From Aestuariivivens insulae (lineage in GTDB: Bacteria > Bacteroidota > Bacteroidia > Flavobacteriales > Flavobacteriaceae), in the NCBI RefSeq assembly GCF_022662195.1, contig NZ_JAKMCS010000020.1, positions 1 through 56,184 on the forward strand: DNA of 56,184 nt, read 5' to 3'. The notes under the pieces were generated by a model. The model was not told the origin of the DNA, did not search any database, and saw only the letters and a list, made by a program, of their open reading frames with translations. The position numbers and the translations under genes were made by a program. Below, one piece after another: positions 45,454-53,477 of the stretch; positions within the stretch are counted from its first letter, which is position 1, and each line of letters starts with the position of its first letter.

Positions 45454-46635
45454 TTGAATTATTTCCGCAGAAAATTACTTCTCCTTGTAAGCTTAATATT
45501 TGCCTTTAATGTGCAGGGACAGCAAAAGAAACTATCTCCAGAAGCCGAAATTAGTGTGCTCACCATTGGACCGGGTGCCACCTTAAACGATGCGTTTGGA
45601 CATAGCGCCTTCAGAATAAAAGATTATATAAAAGGGCTTGACCTAGTTTTTAATTATGGGGTCTACGATTTTAACACACCTAACTTCTATCTCAAGTTCG
45701 CTCAAGGAAAACTTAATTATTTAATTGGGTTGGATTATTACGAAGATTTTTATGAAAGCTATATCGCCCAAAACAGAACTATAAAAGAACAGGTTTTAAA
45801 CCTATCACAAACCGAAAAACAAAAACTGTTCGATTATCTCGCAAATAATTATAAGCCAGAAAACCGGGCCTACCTCTACGACTTCTTTTACGATAATTGT
45901 GCAACCAAGATAAAAGATGTACTCCAAGAGGCCACCAGTAATAGCATTACATTTAAAACACCTAAAAATTTTGAAGCCAAGACCTTTAGAAGCCTAATTC
46001 ACGAAAACCTTGATTTGAATTCTTGGGGAGCAGTGGGTATTGATGTAGCCTTAGGATCTGTTATCGACAGACAAGCCACACCAGAACAACATATGTTTCT
46101 ACCCAAAAATATTTATCGCTTTTTTGGGGCTGCAACCGTTAAAACAGACAATAACAAAACATTAGTAAAGCAAAAACGTGTCCTTTTCGAAAAAATGGAG
46201 CAACCCAAGCAAAATGACTTTTTTACAAGTCCGCTGTTTGTTTTTGGTGTTCTTGGGGTATTTATTCTATGGCTCACTTACAAAGACTTTAAAAATAAAA
46301 AACGGACGCTTTGGTTAGACGTTTTATTGTTTAGCATAACAGGTATTATTGGCGTTTTTATTTTATTGTTATGGTTTGCTACCGACCATACGGGCACACA
46401 TCAAAATTACAACCTCTTATGGGCTTTTGCACTTAACCTTTTGGTGATACCGCAACTATTAAAAAAACAACCCGCTAAATGGTTTATCAAGTACCTTAAA
46501 TTTTTAATCATCCTATTATGCTTACTTACCCTGCATTGGATTATTGGCGTACAGGTATTTGCTATTGGGTTAATACCCTTTTTCATCGCCCTATTACTTA
46601 GGTATATATATTTGGTTAAACATTATAGGTTATAA
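45454..46635 (+). CDS. DUF4105 family membrane protein (putative periplasmic peptidase)
   Basis: About 393 residues from the chosen start, a TTG at 45454 that yields a good signal (NYFRRKLLLLVSLIFAFNVQGQ). The frame stays open up to a TTG at 45304, but that stretch is the cloverleaf repeat. The DUF4105 domain (LTIGPGATLNDAFGHSAFRI, then DFFYDNCATKIKDVL, with candidate catalytic His and Cys as in the Lnb-like group) is followed by about five C-terminal TM helices (YKDFKNKKRTLWLDVLLFSI onward). It is thought to be a cell-envelope peptidase, by family only. No ATG start is available, which is unusual. Confidence 0.75.
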   Translation: MNYFRRKLLLLVSLIFAFNVQGQQKKLSPEAEISVLTIGPGATLNDAFGHSAFRIKDYIKGLDLVFNYGVYDFNTPNFYLKFAQGKLNYLIGLDYYEDFYESYIAQNRTIKEQVLNLSQTEKQKLFDYLANNYKPENRAYLYDFFYDNCATKIKDVLQEATSNSITFKTPKNFEAKTFRSLIHENLDLNSWGAVGIDVALGSVIDRQATPEQHMFLPKNIYRFFGAATVKTDNNKTLVKQKRVLFEKMEQPKQNDFFTSPLFVFGVLGVFILWLTYKDFKNKKRTLWLDVLLFSITGIIGVFILLLWFATDHTGTHQNYNLLWAFALNLLVIPQLLKKQPAKWFIKYLKFLIILLCLLTLHWIIGVQVFAIGLIPFFIALLLRYIYLVKHYRL

Positions 46636-46700
46636 GCTTTAGCTTTATTACTGAAGACAAACCAACCCCAACACCACAAACAACAAGAGCAAACTGAGCA

Positions 46701-47056
46701 CCGAACACCGAACACTGATCACTGCAAACTGAATACTGAATACTGATCACTGAATACTGAATACTGCCCACTGCTCCCGTCTCCCGTCATCGGTCATCCG
46801 TCATCAATCACCCAACCTATATTCACTCGTCAGGCCACCAAATACTGCAAACTAAACACTGAATACTGAGACTGAACACAGAATACCGAACACTGATCAC
46901 TGCAAACTGAATACTGAATACTGAATACTGAACACTGAACACTGCTCCCGTCTCCCGTCATCGGTCATCCGTCATCAATCACCCATCATCACTCACCCAA
47001 CTTACATGCGCTCAACAACACGTCAAACACTGAACACCGAACACCAAACACTAAAC
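46701..47056 (+). repeat. Degenerate heptamer repeat array with a larger duplication
   Basis: Heptamers (CTGAATA, CTGATCA, CCGAACA, CGTCATC) run through the 423-bp gap before the exopolysaccharide genes. Within it, 46708-46814 (107 bp) and 46886-46985 (100 bp) share the same order of units, from CCGAACA to AATCACC plus CA, and differ by exactly one 7-bp unit (15 versus 14). No gene is seen in this interval. Confidence 0.9.
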
Positions 47057-47058
47057 CA

Positions 47059-48450
47059 CTACTGCCCCCTAAAGAAAATAACCGTACTTATGGTTTTTAA
47101 TAAAATGTTGAAGTCCAGAAAAAAACTACGATGCTTGATATAATACAAGTCGTATTGCAATTTAAGCAAGCTATCGTCTACCGAAGCTCCGTAGCGCGTT
47201 TTCACTTGGGCCCATCCAGTAAGTCCGGGTTTTATAATATGTCGGGTTTCATAAAAAGGCAACACTTGCGATAGCTCCCTAACAAAGTACGGGCGTTCAG
47301 GCCGAGGCCCAATCAAACTCATATCACCCTTTAGGATATTTACAAATTGAGGAAACTCATCCAATCGGGTATTGCGCAAAAACTTCCCGAAAAAGGTTAT
47401 TCTAGAATCATTTTTCTTGGCCCAGACCGCCCCATTATGCTCTGCATTCTTGATCATGGTTCGGAATTTTACCATCTTAAACACATCGCCATTTTTCCCT
47501 ATACGGTCCTGAACAAAAAACAAAGGGCCTCTATTACCTATTAGGTTGCCTAAAAAAATGAATGGCACCAATACCACACCAACCAAAACACCAATTATAG
47601 ATATAAGAACATCCATTAAACGCCTAAAAAACAGGTAGAGTTTGTTTTGGCTACTTCGGCTAAACGGAAAGTATTTATAAAAGTCCTTACCCACATACTG
47701 AACAGGAACCCTACGGGTCATCTCTTCGTAAACCTGGGTATATTCCTTAATAGAAAAACCCGTTTCGAGCAAGGTAATGAGTTTATGATAAATATCTGAA
47801 GTGATGTTTTCCGAATTATAGCTAGCAACGACTATTTCCTTAACATCATGTTCCTTAATAACTTTATGGATCTCGCTGGGGTGAAATTCTGGCACACCAA
47901 AAAAACGTATCCCTTCTTGCTGTTCGGCTTCACAATTAATAAAGCCTATAATCTTATAATTGGGATCGGCCTCCCAAAACGCCTTAATAATCGACTCGAT
48001 ATTAGACACCTCACCTACCAAGAGCACTTTTTTATAAAACCTAGGGGACACAATAAAGGTTAAATACATAAAACGCCACAAAAGCAAAGCACTTAAAATA
48101 GCGAAATAAAAGTAGAGTATCTGCAAGCGGTTTGCAGGTAAAAAAGGCGTATAAAAAGGGGTTAATAAATAAACCAAAACGGTCACCGAAACCGTAAGCA
48201 CGATATTGGAAACCACCTGTTCCATTTTACTGGATTTCTGCAAATCGTACAATTCAAAAACAGTTCCAAATACAGATATATATAGGACAAGCACCAAAAC
48301 CCAGGTCCAGTTTTCTTTGGTAATACTAAAATAATCGAAATCGAAAAGGTTACCTACCAGGTAAAGCAGTCCAAGTACAAATACCAGATCAAAAACCCGA
48401 AGCAAGACTTTCCGTTCAGATATATTAAAATGAATATTTTGGTTAGACAT
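47059..48450 (-). CDS. Undecaprenyl-phosphate sugar phosphotransferase (polyprenyl glycosylphosphotransferase)
   Basis: About 463 residues from the chosen ATG; 7 further codons are open upstream. N-terminal TM helices (about 15-145) and a nucleotide-binding-like domain (KKVLLVGEVSNIESIIKAFW, about 160-180) are followed by the bacterial sugar transferase domain (about 270-463: RRLMDVLISIIGVLVGVVLV, FRTMIKNAEHNGAV, RNTRLDEFPQFVNILKGDMS, LIGPRPERPY). It transfers the first sugar-1-phosphate to the lipid carrier and starts each exopolysaccharide or O-antigen unit. It is the last gene of the minus-strand cluster. Confidence 0.92.
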   Translation of the reverse strand: MSNQNIHFNISERKVLLRVFDLVFVLGLLYLVGNLFDFDYFSITKENWTWVLVLVLYISVFGTVFELYDLQKSSKMEQVVSNIVLTVSVTVLVYLLTPFYTPFLPANRLQILYFYFAILSALLLWRFMYLTFIVSPRFYKKVLLVGEVSNIESIIKAFWEADPNYKIIGFINCEAEQQEGIRFFGVPEFHPSEIHKVIKEHDVKEIVVASYNSENITSDIYHKLITLLETGFSIKEYTQVYEEMTRRVPVQYVGKDFYKYFPFSRSSQNKLYLFFRRLMDVLISIIGVLVGVVLVPFIFLGNLIGNRGPLFFVQDRIGKNGDVFKMVKFRTMIKNAEHNGAVWAKKNDSRITFFGKFLRNTRLDEFPQFVNILKGDMSLIGPRPERPYFVRELSQVLPFYETRHIIKPGLTGWAQVKTRYGASVDDSLLKLQYDLYYIKHRSFFLDFNILLKTISTVIFFRGQ

Positions 48451-48509
48451 GTTAGTAAGGGTAAATAGCAATGTATAAATATAACACCTTATGCCGACAA
48501 GACCACATA

Positions 48510-49523
48510 TTATTTTAAAACATTAATCCATTGTGTTTTTATATGGTTCCAGTCGAATGCCGCCACTTTTTGGTGTGCATTCAAAACCATTTTATTGGTT
48601 CTTTCAGAATTAGACATAAGGCCTTTTATAGCTTCAGTAAAAGCTTGTTCATCATCGGGAGCAACAAGAATACCGTCTTTTTCATGATCAATTAAAAAAG
48701 GCATCCCTCCAACCTTAGTCGAGACTATAGGAAGCCCCAAGGCCATAGCTTCAATAACACTAACAGGCATATTGTCAAAATTAGTGGTGTTTATAAACAC
48801 ATTATAATCATTTGAAAGGGCTATCCATTCCGGTTTACTTAACTTACCCGTAAACTTAACCTCTACCTGCAATGCCTTTGCTAACTGTTTGGTGTCTTCT
48901 AAGCTACCATCACCACTATCTGGTCCCACCATACAAAGCGACGCTTTAATACCGCTTTCCTTTAACCTTTTCAATACCCTTACGGCCAATTTGGGATTAT
49001 ATAGTTTTGAAAACGAACGTACCCAAAGCATTTGTACATCTTCAATCGCTCTGTCTTTAAAAGGATAATCATTTAGGGTTATGGTATTGGGGATATACTC
49101 AAGATTTGAATAGCCATACCGCTCAAAAACATTCTTTAAATAATTTGAAGGAGCTATGTTAGTATGGGCATGTTTAAATATTAAACGACTCAAGTAAGGA
49201 TTATACCCCAAACGCTTTGGTAAATTCCCACCTCGCAAAATAGGAATATAATTTACCCCTAAAACCCTACAAACTAGGGAAATAATAAGGGCATAATAAA
49301 AATTATAAGTACTATAGGTGTCAATAAGCACATATCGAACCCGTTTTCTATAATGAATACAGGCATAAACCATGTGCAACAAGCGGTATATTTTATTTTC
49401 CTTATTGGAGGCATAAAACACTGGTCCTACTACATCCTCTAACAATGGGCCAAGGGTGTCTATTCCAGTAAGGTTCTTGTTGCTAGCCTTTAATTTGTTT
49501 CCTATATAAAGCAGGTTTACCAT
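48510..49523 (-). CDS. Glycosyltransferase, GT-B fold (GT4 family)
   Basis: A 337-residue glycosyltransferase with the N-terminal domain about 1-170 (LLYIGNKLKASNKNLTGIDT, PILRGGNLPKRLGYNPYLSR) and a C-terminal GT4 domain (SFSKLYNPKLAVRVLKRL; MPVSVIEAMALGLPIVSTKV with Asp-x7-Glu for the donor sugar). It overlaps the upstream polymerase gene by 41 bp, unusually deep, so the two are likely coupled. Donor and acceptor are unknown. Confidence 0.88.
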   Translation of the reverse strand: MVNLLYIGNKLKASNKNLTGIDTLGPLLEDVVGPVFYASNKENKIYRLLHMVYACIHYRKRVRYVLIDTYSTYNFYYALIISLVCRVLGVNYIPILRGGNLPKRLGYNPYLSRLIFKHAHTNIAPSNYLKNVFERYGYSNLEYIPNTITLNDYPFKDRAIEDVQMLWVRSFSKLYNPKLAVRVLKRLKESGIKASLCMVGPDSGDGSLEDTKQLAKALQVEVKFTGKLSKPEWIALSNDYNVFINTTNFDNMPVSVIEAMALGLPIVSTKVGGMPFLIDHEKDGILVAPDDEQAFTEAIKGLMSNSERTNKMVLNAHQKVAAFDWNHIKTQWINVLK

Positions 49524-50838
49524 AAGTTAATTTTAATAAAGATAAGGCATAGATAAAAGCAGGAGCCGCAATACGCATGGAAGAGTGATTAATGGTTAAA
49601 AACCAAAAACACAAAAAGGCATAAAAATAATAATTACTCTTATTACGCGACCTAATATCAAAAGGCTTAAAAATCAAAATCAAAACAATCATAACACCCA
49701 AAATACCATGTTCTGCCAAAATTCTACTTATTTCACTATGGGAGGTAACGCCCTGCCCTTCAATTTCAAAACGCATGTCTTTGGCCCGACTGGATCCAAT
49801 CCCCAAAAAGGGACTGGAAATAAACCCTTCCAACTCGTTCATAAATAAGGCTACGCGCCCCGTAGTCAGATCTTCCTTTTCTCTCCCCAAATGGTCCTTA
49901 TTGGCATAACGCAGATCAATAAACCCTTCCGATTGTTTAGAACTGATTACCCATGTTGCCATTAAACTAAAACAAAAAAGCAGGAATACCATAAAAATTT
50001 CATTCTTCTTGCGCTTCGAAGCCTTAAAAAAATAAACCACTAAAAAAGCGATAATGGCAAGAACAGCCGTTACAACCCCACCTCGGCTAAAGGTAACCAC
50101 CGCCCGATAGGATATTAAAACCAGTATAACTGTGTTTAAAATCTTTAACACCAATGTTGGTGATTTCGTAAAAAGACGAACCGTCATAATAAACATACCC
50201 AATCCTAAAACAGTCGCAACCTGATTGGGCCCAAAACCACCAGAAGCGGCGCGGTTTGATGCCGTACTGGACAACACTTCCTTAATACTTGGGGTATAAA
50301 AATAAATATAGGCGGTATGGGCAATAATGGGCAATACCATATACAACAACACTTCAGAGAGTTGCTTATTGCTTATCTTTTTATCGTACATGTACAAAGC
50401 CGCAAGCCCTAAACAAACTGGTCCAGATAAGACAAAAGCGATGTTGGTTCTAAAATTGGCATCGAAACTCAAAGTAGTGGAAGCCACAAAAATAGAGGGC
50501 ACCAAAAACATTAAATAGATGAAATACGGATAGGCCTTACCCGAAACCCCCCTATAGAACATCCCCATCACAACAAATAAAATCACCAAATACTTCGACG
50601 CCTCATAAGCTATCGCTCCCTTGGTCATACGTAACAAAACCTCGGCCCCCACAAAATACGCACAGGCTTTTAAGACCTCTATCGTTTTTAAATTATCGGG
50701 AGCCATAATAATACGATACATAAAAAAAAGTAACGCCAGGGCAAAGTACAACTTGGCCAGGGTCTCATTAAAATAAATGAGCATACCCATTAAAACATGC
50801 AACCCAATGGCCCCTATGTAAGATATATTATACTTCAA
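49483..50838 (-). CDS. O-antigen ligase/polymerase (Wzy-like)
   Basis: A 451-residue polytopic protein with about 11 TM helices and the O-antigen ligase/polymerase family segment in the large loop: GIGSSRAKDMRFEIEGQGVT and TSHSEISRILAEHGILGVM (about 350-385, with His). It links repeat units of the polysaccharide or ligates them to a carrier. It follows the transglutaminase-like gene and precedes a GT4 gene. No Wzx flippase is in the window, so export may be encoded beyond it. Confidence 0.86.
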   Translation of the reverse strand: MKYNISYIGAIGLHVLMGMLIYFNETLAKLYFALALLFFMYRIIMAPDNLKTIEVLKACAYFVGAEVLLRMTKGAIAYEASKYLVILFVVMGMFYRGVSGKAYPYFIYLMFLVPSIFVASTTLSFDANFRTNIAFVLSGPVCLGLAALYMYDKKISNKQLSEVLLYMVLPIIAHTAYIYFYTPSIKEVLSSTASNRAASGGFGPNQVATVLGLGMFIMTVRLFTKSPTLVLKILNTVILVLISYRAVVTFSRGGVVTAVLAIIAFLVVYFFKASKRKKNEIFMVFLLFCFSLMATWVISSKQSEGFIDLRYANKDHLGREKEDLTTGRVALFMNELEGFISSPFLGIGSSRAKDMRFEIEGQGVTSHSEISRILAEHGILGVMIVLILIFKPFDIRSRNKSNYYFYAFLCFWFLTINHSSMRIAAPAFIYALSLLKLTYGKPALYRKQIKG

Positions 50839-50935
50839 TAATCGCTAGATAATTATCAGGTTCTAATCAGGTAAATATAAAACAATCCTTAGGAACAATA
50901 GAAGTAGACCAAAAAGATTACAACTAATGTATGCT

Positions 50936-51745
50936 CTAGGCAAAGATGCGTTTATAATTGTCCAAAGGAAAACGATAATGGTAACTTCGGTTTAAAATAT
51001 ACAACAAAAAATGGATCGTAAAAATTGGCAAAAAAGGCTTGAAACGCCTTAAAAAAGCATCATAGGTTTTATTGGAATAATCACAAATTAAAAAAGGAAC
51101 CGTTTTAGGATTAAAAAAACTGTTCTCAATCGCATGGGGCGCTACCAATCTAATGCTGCTAAAATATTCAAAACGAACTGGCTTATGGGCTCTCAGCAAT
51201 CGATAAACACCTATTACAGATAGCGGCAAATCATCTTCAGAATAAAACATAATGCATCTGGATACATCTATTAAAACCCATTGACCTAATTCTTTAATAA
51301 AAACCTCATTAAAAGAGTGCCCCCCAAAACATTTATCAAACGGTGCCCGTATAACGCCCCATTCCCGCACCTGAATATCGTTGATAACGCAAAAATTATT
51401 AAAGACCTGGGCTATATCGCTACACACCCCAACCCGACCATTCAACATCTTTCTCAGAGCTGTCTCAGACGGTTCACTCAAACCGGCCCCACCCTTAATA
51501 TGGGTACGTAACCAAATACACAATTGCTTAACACAGTCCAGATCGGTTTCTGGATTGCGATCCTTAAATATAAGCGCATTGATCTTGTAAAAATAAGAGG
51601 GAATATCCTGTTTGCTATTTGCCGAATTGTAAGTACAGTGTTTAATGGCTTCGGCATTCGAATTCCTTGATAGCAAGCGAAATCGTGTGACATACAAAAA
51701 CGGATGACGCTTTAAGGTCCAAAGTACTTTTTTAACAACCATCAA
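50936..51745 (-). CDS. Transglutaminase-like superfamily protein in an exopolysaccharide cluster
   Basis: A 269-residue protein with the papain-like transglutaminase triad: Cys108 (LNGRVGVCSDIAQVFNNF), His143 (CFGGHSFNEVFI) and Asp160 (GQWVLIDVSRC). There is no signal peptide, so it is cytoplasmic or released by a route not seen. Members act as proteases, amidases or cross-linking enzymes. It lies between a GT4 gene and the Wzy-like gene on the same strand, so it may modify the polymer or its building block, which is inference. No neighbour matches a known substrate. Confidence 0.82.
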   Translation of the reverse strand: MMVVKKVLWTLKRHPFLYVTRFRLLSRNSNAEAIKHCTYNSANSKQDIPSYFYKINALIFKDRNPETDLDCVKQLCIWLRTHIKGGAGLSEPSETALRKMLNGRVGVCSDIAQVFNNFCVINDIQVREWGVIRAPFDKCFGGHSFNEVFIKELGQWVLIDVSRCIMFYSEDDLPLSVIGVYRLLRAHKPVRFEYFSSIRLVAPHAIENSFFNPKTVPFLICDYSNKTYDAFLRRFKPFLPIFTIHFLLYILNRSYHYRFPLDNYKRIFA

Positions 51746-51795
51746 ATAGTTAGAATTAATAGCCTATCATTGGGAAACCTTTTAAAAGATATAAA

Positions 51796-52932
51796 TTATT
51801 TACCAAATAACAAAATTTCGCTACTAATCTGGCCATTATAATAACTATAAGTAAACTTCTCAATACCTTTTGTTCCCCTACGTATCATATCCATATAGTT
51901 GGTATTGGACAGACCTAAAAAATGCTCTATGGCCACAACCAGATTTTCTACGGTTACAGAATCCAGTAAAAATCCATTGTCAAGATGCCTAATATAATAC
52001 CCTATCGCAGAAATATTGGATACAATAGGCATGCATCCGTAATTCATGGCTTCAGCAATAACCTTAGGGAACCCTTCCGAAGCAGACGGCAAAACAATAG
52101 CATGACTTTCCATATAAATAGCATGAACAGCGTTACGGGGCAACAAACCATGAAATACAATATTCAAATCTATGGCACTAGCTTTGTGCTTATACAAACC
52201 AATCGAACGACCGTCACCAACAATATGCACGGTACCAATTTTAGACTTACTTTGGGGAGATAGCCTATCCAGTGCATCAAACAAGATACCAATACCTTTT
52301 GCCTCTTCAATACGTCCCACAAAACAAAAATCGACCCTATTATTAGCCAATTGTTTTTCAAGAACAATCTGCTGCGCAACAGCAACTTCATCTAAGGTCA
52401 AACACGGATTTTCAAAAGTCAAACAGTGCTTAGGCTGATGCTCCCACACCCCGTTTATGGTCACTGCTCTATGCTGAAGCTTTAATAGCCAGCGCTGAAA
52501 TCGATAAGAAAATTTAGGATGTGCCTGCCCCCAATTACCGGCATATTTAAACCAGCCTTGTTTAACACTGCAGCACATCAAATAAGGAATAACAAAAACA
52601 CCAATACCAGTAGGCGCCCTAAATTGAAAATAATCACACTGCTTTAGCGCCTTACCTACTGTATACAAAATACGGGGAGCCTGTTTCAATATTAAAAGTT
52701 TATCCCATAAACCATGACCACCCACAGCCGGAATGGGAATAAACTTGATCCTGCCTGAGGTATAGGGCAACATATTAGAGGGAACATCGCCCGAATGTAA
52801 CATAGCCACATGAAAAATCTCATCGAACACCTCTAACAGATGATTAATCTCTGTTACAGTAGCTCCCAAACCTACCACTGTACCATCCGTAGTCATGTAA
52901 TGTTCAGTATGTGATATAATGGCAAGTTTCAT
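51796..52932 (-). CDS. Glycosyltransferase, GT4 family
   Basis: A 378-residue GT-B glycosyltransferase. The N-terminal domain contains IISHTEHYMTTDGTVVGLGA and FQFRAPTGIGVFVIPYLM. The C-terminal domain shows FVGRIEEAKGIGILFDALDR and SASEGFPKVIAEAMNYGC with the E-x7-E donor-site motif. It precedes the transglutaminase-like gene by about 50 bp on the same strand. Upstream is the repeat-rich gap of 52933-53451. Confidence 0.88.
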   Translation of the reverse strand: MKLAIISHTEHYMTTDGTVVGLGATVTEINHLLEVFDEIFHVAMLHSGDVPSNMLPYTSGRIKFIPIPAVGGHGLWDKLLILKQAPRILYTVGKALKQCDYFQFRAPTGIGVFVIPYLMCCSVKQGWFKYAGNWGQAHPKFSYRFQRWLLKLQHRAVTINGVWEHQPKHCLTFENPCLTLDEVAVAQQIVLEKQLANNRVDFCFVGRIEEAKGIGILFDALDRLSPQSKSKIGTVHIVGDGRSIGLYKHKASAIDLNIVFHGLLPRNAVHAIYMESHAIVLPSASEGFPKVIAEAMNYGCMPIVSNISAIGYYIRHLDNGFLLDSVTVENLVVAIEHFLGLSNTNYMDMIRRGTKGIEKFTYSYYNGQISSEILLFGK

Positions 52933-53102
52933 CAGCGATGTTAATGTTTTTAAAAATCGGCTTTAATCCCATGTCCTAAAACCAATCCTTACCTGGTGTA
53001 TCCAATAATTAGTTTCAGTAAGATAGTTACAAGGCCCAAGAACAAAGGTGCTATTTTTATTTAAACTTAAAAATTATTTTTAAACTTTACCTATCAGCCT
53101 CC

Positions 53103-53130
53103 TGTCATTCAGAGCGAAGCGAAGAATCTC
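53103..53130 (+). repeat. Second palindromic repeat family (TCATTCAGAGCG), copy a
   Basis: TGTCATTCAGAGCGAAGC continues with GAAGAATCTC, 28 bp. Related copies: truncated 53134-53150, 53363-53399, 53401-53448 (with a 20-bp CCTGCCTGCCGATAGGCAGG insert), 53450-53477, and 56041-56057. The family differs in sequence from the 41182 array. Confidence 0.85.
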
Positions 53131-53133
53131 TCC

Positions 53134-53150
53134 TGTCATTCAGAGCAAGC
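53134..53150 (+). repeat. Truncated family-2 repeat in front of the nuclease remnant
   Basis: TGTCATTCAGAGCAAGC begins like the other copies and then runs into the GIY-YIG remnant at about 53156. Confidence 0.7.
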
Positions 53151-53155
53151 ATAGC

Positions 53156-53296
53156 CACATATACTACGAACACTTTTTTAATATCGAAGAAGCAATAAAA
53201 AGAGAAAAGGAAATTAAGGGCTGGAGTCGTTCCAAAAAAGAAAACCTAATAAAGGACTTCAACCCTAATTGGACATTCTTAAACAATTCAATCTAA
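53156..53296 (+). pseudogene. C-terminal remnant of a GIY-YIG endonuclease
   Basis: Forty-six codons plus TAA in one open frame. They match the end of small GIY-YIG nucleases: IYYEHFFNIEEAIKREKEIK then GWSRSKKENLIK and NPNWTFL. The intact gene at 41890 has the like segment YFETYQYINDAIKREKNMKK. The catalytic N-terminal half is absent; it is replaced by a repeat fragment at 53134-53150. The stop at 53294-53296 is directly followed by an inverted family-2 repeat. A decayed unit of the same build as the one at 41182-42229. The rest of the 519-bp gap holds repeats only. Confidence 0.85.
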
Positions 53297-53335
53297 AGAT
53301 TCTTCAGTCGGCCAAAAAGCCTCCTTCTGAATGAC
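53297..53335 (-). repeat. Inverted family-2 repeat abutting the nuclease remnant stop
   Basis: Read on the minus strand it begins GTCATTCAGAAGGAGG and ends GAAGAATCT, the opposite orientation to the copies on its left. It starts right after the TAA. Confidence 0.75.
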
Positions 53336-53362
53336 AAAACCCATTGCCATTCAGAGCGCCCC

Positions 53363-53477
53363 TGTCATTCAGAGCAAGCGCAGCGAAGCGAAGAATCTCT
53401 TGTCATTCAGAGCGCAGCGAACCTGCCTGCCGATAGGCAGGGAATCTCATGTCATTCAGAGCGCAGCGAAGCATCTC
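53363..53477 (+). repeat. Cluster of family-2 palindromic repeats
   Basis: Three copies (53363-53399, 53401-53448, 53450-53477) follow each other, all TCATTCAGAGC... to ATCTC. The second carries a CCTGCC...GGCAGG palindrome insert. The third supplies the last codons and stop of the glycosyltransferase gene at 53452. A shorter fragment lies at 53346-53358. Confidence 0.85.

Noticed and set aside
46701-47056. Short coding sequence over the heptamer array
   Set aside because: A 7-bp period cycles through all frames, there is no start or family match, and the sequence is low complexity.
53103-53477. CRISPR-like repeats
   Set aside because: Units occur in both orientations, vary in length and are truncated, with no regular spacers.
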